Source: CAYVOX01 sp964453035 (GTDB lineage Bacteria > Chloroflexota > Anaerolineae > Anaerolineales > Anaerolineaceae). From it: a stretch of 10,549 nucleotides of DNA. The stretch covers positions 1 through 10,549 of the forward strand of contig CAYVOX010000121.1 in assembly GCA_964453035.1 (NCBI GenBank), written 5' to 3'. Shown piece by piece: positions 7,208 through 10,549 of this stretch. The notes under the pieces were generated by a model, which saw only the letters and a list, made by a program, of their open reading frames with translations, searched no databases and was not told the DNA's origin. The position numbers were made by a program, and so were the translations under genes. Numbering within the stretch: position 1 is the stretch's first letter; each line of letters begins with the position of its first letter.

Positions 7208-8626
7208 TCAATTAAGTAGTTCAATATGATGACGGAAATGTTTCTCCAGTTTCTTGTAATAAACCACCTCATTCTTCTTTAGAATCTCAAAGATTCCTGA
7301 GCCGAATCGTTCCAGCACCGAACCGTATGTTACGTGGAACACTTGCCTGGCATCAAAATTATCTAATAATTCTGCCGGGCTGGCAAAATTTTGCGGTATC
7401 TTTTCCATCTCTGCCGAAACATGATACGAAGCTTTATCAATAGTGTACCGGCTAACCGAAAAATCGAGTATGGTCTTAAATAATTTACCATCCATCAACG
7501 CTATTACTCTCAATGCTTCCAGATAACTTGTTCCTGCAGTTTTCACATGCAGCACACCGTTTGTATGGTGAGCAACGCTGGGGTAAACGCTGAATTTATC
7601 CGAACCTGAGTGCAAACTAATTTTATATCCACCCAGAAATTTGGCGACTTCCGCATGTAACTGCATGGAGCGATCAAAAATCGCGAGGTCGCCAATATAA
7701 TCCACACCTTTTTCAAATCGTCCCACAAAACGAGGCGCCAGGCTTGTCCATTTGACGCCCATCCTGCGCAGCTCTGTCGCAATAAAAAAGTGCTCGGCAA
7801 TCGTTGTCGGCGAATCCGTCTCATCAACCGACACCTCAAAATCAAAGGGTTCATGCCCTTTACGTTTACATATTTCTCTGAACATCATTACGGTATGAGC
7901 AACTGCCCTCCCGTACTTGGCAAGTGCTTGAAGCAAGGTTCTTTCATCAAAAACAATCCCCAGAACGGGAATTTCCTTGCCCATCCACGATAAAACGAAA
8001 TCTCGCGGTGTGCATCCAAAAACATCCCAGGGTAATTCCTGAACCTTTGCCTGTAAAGTTTCAAGGTCATAATTATCTGCATTTTGCTCAACGAAATCAC
8101 CCGGGTCAATGGTGAACATGCTGTAACCAGCATTGATGAATGCATCCAGCACACCTGGTAATTTAATATGGTCAGCATCAGCTCCCCAGGATTCCATCCA
8201 TCCGGCTTGCAAAACGCCCCACATGGCGTCATCCATTACATTTTGAGGTGTTCTGCCCGTTCGAGTGTTCTCTCTCACCGATTGCTGAGCAAAAACAGGC
8301 GCAACTTTGAATCCCTTCATGCCGTCAATGTGCCCCGGTGTTGCTAGGCCTAATCGGTCGCCAAAGCCAAAGGATTTGACCAGCCCTAAAGGTTTTGGTG
8401 AAAGCCAACCAATCCTGCTGCGCATCGCAGCTGCGTTCTCAGGGGTGAGATCGCACAAAATCGCTTTTTGCGCTCCCTCAACCATCATTCCATTAAATCC
8501 TTCCGTATTTCCTTCTACCAATAATTTCTTATCTCCGTTATCCGGGTTACGATAAAGTGAGTATTCATTATTTTGGTGTTGAATTGTGGCGTTGGGGAGG
8601 TTGAGAAACCCTGGAACTTTTCGCAT
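7208..8626 (-). CDS. uxaE: D-tagaturonate 3-epimerase (UxaE family)
   Basis: The 472-residue product resembles the UxaE family, first defined in Thermotoga. That enzyme epimerises D-tagaturonate to D-fructuronate, so galacturonate enters the glucuronate route without the UxaB/UxaA branch. I recognise the family from overall character and stretches such as 'KPLGLVKSFGFGDRLGLATPGH', 'GYSMFTIDPGDFVEQNADNYDL', 'FDFEVSVDETDSPTT' and 'KISLHSGSDKFSVYPSVAHHT'. Acidic residues and histidines in these stretches are likely metal and substrate ligands, though I cannot name them with certainty. ATG 8626 follows AGGTG (8632-8636) with a 5-base gap. That site overlaps the lacI stop codon, and the genes are only 4 bases apart, so coupling is likely. 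uxaC follows 29 bases downstream and supplies the tagaturonate. The pairing with uxaC strongly supports the call. Confidence 0.86.
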   Translation of the reverse strand: MRKVPGFLNLPNATIQHQNNEYSLYRNPDNGDKKLLVEGNTEGFNGMMVEGAQKAILCDLTPENAAAMRSRIGWLSPKPLGLVKSFGFGDRLGLATPGHIDGMKGFKVAPVFAQQSVRENTRTGRTPQNVMDDAMWGVLQAGWMESWGADADHIKLPGVLDAFINAGYSMFTIDPGDFVEQNADNYDLETLQAKVQELPWDVFGCTPRDFVLSWMGKEIPVLGIVFDERTLLQALAKYGRAVAHTVMMFREICKRKGHEPFDFEVSVDETDSPTTIAEHFFIATELRRMGVKWTSLAPRFVGRFEKGVDYIGDLAIFDRSMQLHAEVAKFLGGYKISLHSGSDKFSVYPSVAHHTNGVLHVKTAGTSYLEALRVIALMDGKLFKTILDFSVSRYTIDKASYHVSAEMEKIPQNFASPAELLDNFDARQVFHVTYGSVLERFGSGIFEILKKNEVVYYKKLEKHFRHHIELLN

Positions 8627-8630
8627 TGGT

Positions 8631-9647
8631 TCACCTTTTCGTGCTTTCTCTGATTACTAATGTGGGTGTAAATATGGTTTCAGAAAGGTTCTTATCCTTT
8701 TTTATCCTTTGTAGCAGCATCCTTCCGGTTGTGGCGCCTAGCTCATACTGTGAAATACTGATTGAAGTCAATGGCGGCGTGACATATCTTGCCATTAATA
8801 TATTGTCGCAGCCAATGATACCAACATCCTCTGGAACACGTTTTTTTGATTCGACGCAGGCTCTCAAAGCGCCGATTGCTACAATATCATTGTAGCAAAT
8901 TATCCCATCTATGTTTGGATGTTCGCGCAACAAACTCAGCGTGGTTTCGTAGCCGCTGTCAACGCTCAGGTTACAGGGGACAATAAATTCCGATGCCATG
9001 TCCCAGCCCAAATCTTCCAATGCCTGTAAAAATCCCGCCTTCCGTGAAGGATTACTATAATAAATGCTGGGTTCATAGGAAAGATAAGCAATATTCTTCT
9101 TGCCCGTCTCAAAGAGATGCCTGACAGCCTCTCTGACGCCCTGCTTAAAATCAATCATCACCCTCCCGGCAACATTGTCAGGTAAAATTCGATTAATGAC
9201 CATCACCGCTTGCTGACGTTCCAGCAGCGGAATCAACATCTGATCAGGTAAAACTGCTGCGCAAACCACCACACCCGCAACCCTGTATTCTTCAAGCAAG
9301 TCTAGCGCTTTTTGTTCGCGCTCTGGTTTGCGTTCTGTGTTATAGAGCAGGACGCTGTAACCGTGTTCAGCGGCTACTGCCTCAATACCATGCACGATCT
9401 CCGGATAGTAAGGGTTCGCCACGTTGGGGATAATCAGCCCAATCGTCAGGCTTTGTTGGTTTGCCAGGATTCTGGCGGCACGGTTGGGTCTATAATTACT
9501 GCGGCGAATGATCTCTTGCACCTTTTTCCGAGTCGAGTCAGCAACGCGCGAGCTGTTATTGACCACCCTGCTCACCGTCTGGGTGGATACCCCTGCCTCT
9601 CTGGCGATATCCATAACCGTGACTCGACCTGGAATTTTCTTTCTCAT
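8631..9647 (-). CDS. LacI-family transcriptional regulator of the uronate operon
   Basis: This 338-residue protein has a complete LacI/GalR architecture. An N-terminal helix-turn-helix (about residues 9-30, 'VTVMDIAREAGVSTQTVSRVV') is followed by the hinge-helix region 'YRPNRAARILA' and a periplasmic-binding-protein-like effector domain from 'TIGLIIPNVANPYYPEI' to the end, including 'DGIICYNDIVAIGALRA' and 'VGIIGCDNILMARYVTPPLTSI'. ATG 9647 was chosen. It is preceded by GGAGG, and the only upstream in-frame start (TTG 9671) lies inside the operator and before the predicted transcription start. It is first in the operon with uxaE and uxaC, and a perfect palindromic operator sits at its own promoter, so it is probably an autoregulated repressor. 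The likely effector is a uronate or pathway intermediate (galacturonate, tagaturonate or fructuronate). This is inferred from context, not readable from the effector domain. Confidence 0.92.
   Translation of the reverse strand: MRKKIPGRVTVMDIAREAGVSTQTVSRVVNNSSRVADSTRKKVQEIIRRSNYRPNRAARILANQQSLTIGLIIPNVANPYYPEIVHGIEAVAAEHGYSVLLYNTERKPEREQKALDLLEEYRVAGVVVCAAVLPDQMLIPLLERQQAVMVINRILPDNVAGRVMIDFKQGVREAVRHLFETGKKNIAYLSYEPSIYYSNPSRKAGFLQALEDLGWDMASEFIVPCNLSVDSGYETTLSLLREHPNIDGIICYNDIVAIGALRACVESKKRVPEDVGIIGCDNILMARYVTPPLTSISISQYELGATTGRMLLQRIKKDKNLSETIFTPTLVIRESTKR
8632..8636 (-). promoter_or_regulatory. uxaE ribosome binding site overlapping the lacI stop codon
   Basis: On the minus strand AGGTG (8632-8636) lies 5 bases before the uxaE ATG and overlaps the lacI TGA (8631-8633). 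Ribosomes finishing lacI would stop directly on the uxaE initiation site, which suggests translational coupling. Confidence 0.6.
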
Positions 9648-9650
9648 GGT

Positions 9651-9655
9651 CCTCC
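9651..9655 (-). promoter_or_regulatory. Ribosome binding site that fixes the lacI start
   Basis: GGAGG on the minus strand is 3 bases before ATG 9647. The spacing is short but the match is perfect, and it lies downstream of the predicted transcription start, so it supports this start over the TTG at 9671. Confidence 0.65.
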
Positions 9656-9656
9656 G

Positions 9657-9670
9657 TGTTAGCGCTAACA
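9657..9670. promoter_or_regulatory. LacI-family operator, perfect 14-bp palindrome
   Basis: TGTTAGCGCTAACA is a perfect inverted repeat with the central CG step typical of LacI/GalR-family operators. It starts 3 bases downstream of the -10 box of the lacI promoter and covers the expected transcription start, a position where bound repressor blocks initiation. The regulator encoded immediately downstream is the obvious ligand. I noticed no second copy elsewhere in the window. Confidence 0.85.
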
Positions 9671-9673
9671 AAT

Positions 9674-9702
9674 ACTATACAATACCTGACATTTTCAGTC
9701 AA
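9674..9702 (-). promoter_or_regulatory. Sigma-70-type promoter of the lacI-uxaE-uxaC operon
   Basis: On the minus strand a -35 box TTGACT (9697-9702) and a -10 box TATAGT (9674-9679) are separated by exactly 17 bases. Each box differs from consensus at one position. Transcription should start near 9667, inside the palindromic operator, giving a leader of about 20 bases before ATG 9647. Confidence 0.8.
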
Positions 9703-9751
9703 GCCGTTTTCAATAAATCTACTTCTTTAAATACAACAATGAATAGAAAGC

Positions 9752-9780
9752 ATAAGTTTCATCGATAAATAACTTATAAT
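9752..9780 (+). promoter_or_regulatory. Probable mntP promoter (TATAAT) overlapped by an inverted repeat
   Basis: A perfect -10 hexamer TATAAT occupies 9775-9780, 90 bases before the mntP ATG. The -35 region is poor, with nothing close to TTGACA at the right distance. An inverted repeat, ATAAGTT (9752-9758) and AACTTAT (9771-9777), spans the -35 to -10 region and shares bases with the -10 box. It could be the binding site of an activator or repressor, for example a metal sensor. The -10 is well supported by sequence; the operator role is inference. Confidence 0.45.
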
Positions 9781-9792
9781 TAGCCAAAGTGA

Positions 9793-9809
9793 ATTCTCGG
9801 TTTGAGAAT
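9793..9809 (+). other. Small hairpin at the start of the mntP leader
   Basis: ATTCTC (9793-9798) and GAGAAT (9804-9809) form a 6-bp stem with the 5-base loop GGTTT. No T tract follows, so it is not a terminator. It would lie near the 5' end of a transcript starting after TATAAT 9775-9780 and might stabilise the leader or be part of a regulatory fold. Confidence 0.35.
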
Positions 9810-9828
9810 ACTCCGATCTCCCTCAACC

Positions 9829-9858
9829 AGATCACCTTCATCGGTGGTCTATTTTATT
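9829..9858 (+). promoter_or_regulatory. Terminator-like hairpin in the mntP leader (possible attenuator)
   Basis: AGATCACC (9829-9836) pairs with GGTGGTCT (9843-9850) over 8 bp with one T-G wobble and the loop TTCATC. It is followed by ATTTTATT. The hairpin ends 20 bases before the mntP ATG. A competing pairing of CCGAT (9813-9817) with ATCGG (9840-9844) would open it. No conserved parts of the yybP-ykoY manganese riboswitch are seen. The T tract is interrupted, so termination strength is doubtful. Confidence 0.35.
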
Positions 9859-9870
9859 AATCAGGTTATT

Positions 9871-10431
9871 ATGGAATTTATCACTTCTCTACTTATCGCC
9901 GTCGGTCTTGCCATGGATGCCTTTGCCGTCTCGCTGGGCGTGGGCACCACCGGAAAGTACGATGACTTGCGCTCTAACTTACGCCTGGCGTTCCATTTTG
10001 GCCTTTTCCAGGGCGGGATGACCATTCTTGGATGGATTGCAGGGTCTTCAATCGCCAATCTGATCAGCAATTTTGACCATTGGATTGCCCTTATTCTCCT
10101 GGCCTATATTGGCATCAAAATGATTCGCTCTGGTCTTGATCGCTCAAATTCCTCATACCCCCAGAATCCATCTAAAGGCAAGCTACTCATCATCCTTTGC
10201 CTGGCTACCAGCATTGATGCTCTGGCAGTTGGATTGAGTTTCGCCTTACTGAAAAGCGAGATCTGGTGGCCTGCATTGTTGATTGGCATTGTGACGTTTG
10301 GGTTATCTTACTTCGGGTTGAAAGGTGGACAGAAGTTAGGAAGCAAATTCGGTAAAAGCATGGAAATCGCGGGGGGATCGCTTCTCATCCTGATTGGCTT
10401 ACGCATTTTCTCTTCGCATGTGTTCTTTTAA
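9871..10431 (+). CDS. mntP: Manganese efflux pump MntP
   Basis: The 186-residue product matches MntP (formerly YebN; E. coli protein about 188 residues), an inner-membrane exporter that protects cells from excess Mn(II). Six hydrophobic helices can be drawn, arranged as two similar halves. Each half has the family's acidic motif: 'MDAFAVSLG' near the N-terminus and 'SIDALAVGLSFA' in the middle (about 10210-10245). The 'SYFGLKGGQKLGSKFG' loop and the glycine-rich last helix also fit. I chose ATG 9871, which gives 'MEFITSLLIAVGLAMDAF' and the family's normal length. The frame could extend to a TTG at 9802, but that adds a polar 23-residue stretch absent from the family. The Shine-Dalgarno is weak (AGG at 9863-9865). 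The gene stands alone, divergent from lacI, with its own leader and likely metal-dependent control. Confidence 0.93.
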   Translation: MEFITSLLIAVGLAMDAFAVSLGVGTTGKYDDLRSNLRLAFHFGLFQGGMTILGWIAGSSIANLISNFDHWIALILLAYIGIKMIRSGLDRSNSSYPQNPSKGKLLIILCLATSIDALAVGLSFALLKSEIWWPALLIGIVTFGLSYFGLKGGQKLGSKFGKSMEIAGGSLLILIGLRIFSSHVFF

Positions 10432-10433
10432 TT

Positions 10434-10549
10434 TTAAAAGGATTTGGGCTCCTCGTTCTTGTTTTTATCCCTGATTTTCCATTGCTTTTTTTCTTGTTTC
10501 TTCGTGGTTCTCCCTTTTCTAATCTGATGCGCCTGCGTAAAACCTTGTG
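10434..10549 (-). CDS. Possible 3' end of a convergent gene of unknown function
   Basis: On the minus strand a frame is open from the window edge to TAA at 10434-10436, two bases after the mntP stop. It reads a Lys/Gln/Glu-rich tail including 'AHQIRKGRTTKKQEKKQ' and ending in 'EEPKSF'. Charged tails like this are common at the ends of real proteins. A second minus-strand frame is also open here because the strand is purine-rich, so openness alone is weak evidence. I do not recognise a family. The only hairpin between the two stop codons is short and AT-rich (10425-10440). Confidence 0.38.
   Translation of the reverse strand, partial: QGFTQAHQIRKGRTTKKQEKKQWKIRDKNKNEEPKSF

Noticed and set aside
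8626..8895. A plus-strand 89-residue frame opposite the 3' end of lacI
   Set aside because: It lies wholly antisense to a well-supported LacI coding region and shows no recognisable domain, so it is a shadow frame.
9648..9671. A TTG start at 9671 for the LacI regulator
   Set aside because: It lies in the operator and upstream of the predicted transcription start. ATG 9647 has GGAGG before it and gives the usual LacI N-terminus.
9781..9870. A yybP-ykoY manganese riboswitch before mntP
   Set aside because: It is expected from family knowledge, but the conserved loop segments of that aptamer are not present in the leader.
10432..10549. A plus-strand hydrophobic frame downstream of mntP
   Set aside because: The strand is T/C-rich, which produces Phe/Leu-rich frames by composition alone, and I saw no start codon with a ribosome binding site.

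Overview
The window looks like a piece of an anaerobic bacterial chromosome, most probably Chloroflexota (Anaerolineae-like). That placement is inferred from gene content: a STAND-type protein with a transmembrane helix and a long WD40 array, a tungsten/molybdenum aldehyde:ferredoxin oxidoreductase, and the UxaC/UxaE uronate route. It is not based on a marker gene. Base composition is moderate and similar throughout, and no insertion sequence, integrase, tRNA or CRISPR array was seen.

Region 1 (1-5662, plus strand) is one run of four tightly packed genes. First comes the 3' part of a large STAND/WD40 protein whose start lies outside the window. Two bases after its stop is a CPBP-family membrane protease. 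Then follow an aldehyde:ferredoxin oxidoreductase with a strong Shine-Dalgarno and, 20 bases later, a class II (FucA-like) aldolase. A near-perfect 16-bp hairpin with A and T tracts (5697-5742) closes the run and probably terminates transcription from both sides.

Region 2 (5760-9702, minus strand) is a self-contained hexuronate operon transcribed lacI -> uxaE -> uxaC. Its promoter is clear: TTGACT, 17 bp, TATAGT. A perfect 14-bp palindrome, TGTTAGCGCTAACA, lies at the expected transcription start, so the LacI-family regulator very likely represses its own operon. UxaC converts D-galacturonate to D-tagaturonate (and D-glucuronate to D-fructuronate). UxaE epimerises tagaturonate to fructuronate, which merges the two routes. 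The later steps (fructuronate reductase, mannonate dehydratase, KDG kinase and aldolase) are not in the window.

Region 3 (about 9750-10549) holds mntP, a six-helix manganese exporter, on the plus strand. It has a TATAAT box overlapped by an inverted repeat and a leader with a terminator-like hairpin about 20 bases before the start codon. The last 116 bases may contain the 3' end of a convergent minus-strand gene with a Lys-rich tail, but this is uncertain.

The points most worth following up are the STAND/WD40-CPBP protease pairing with an altered protease motif, the oxidoreductase-aldolase pair (possibly aldolase-generated lactaldehyde oxidised with ferredoxin), the lacI operator/promoter, and the uncharacterised mntP leader.
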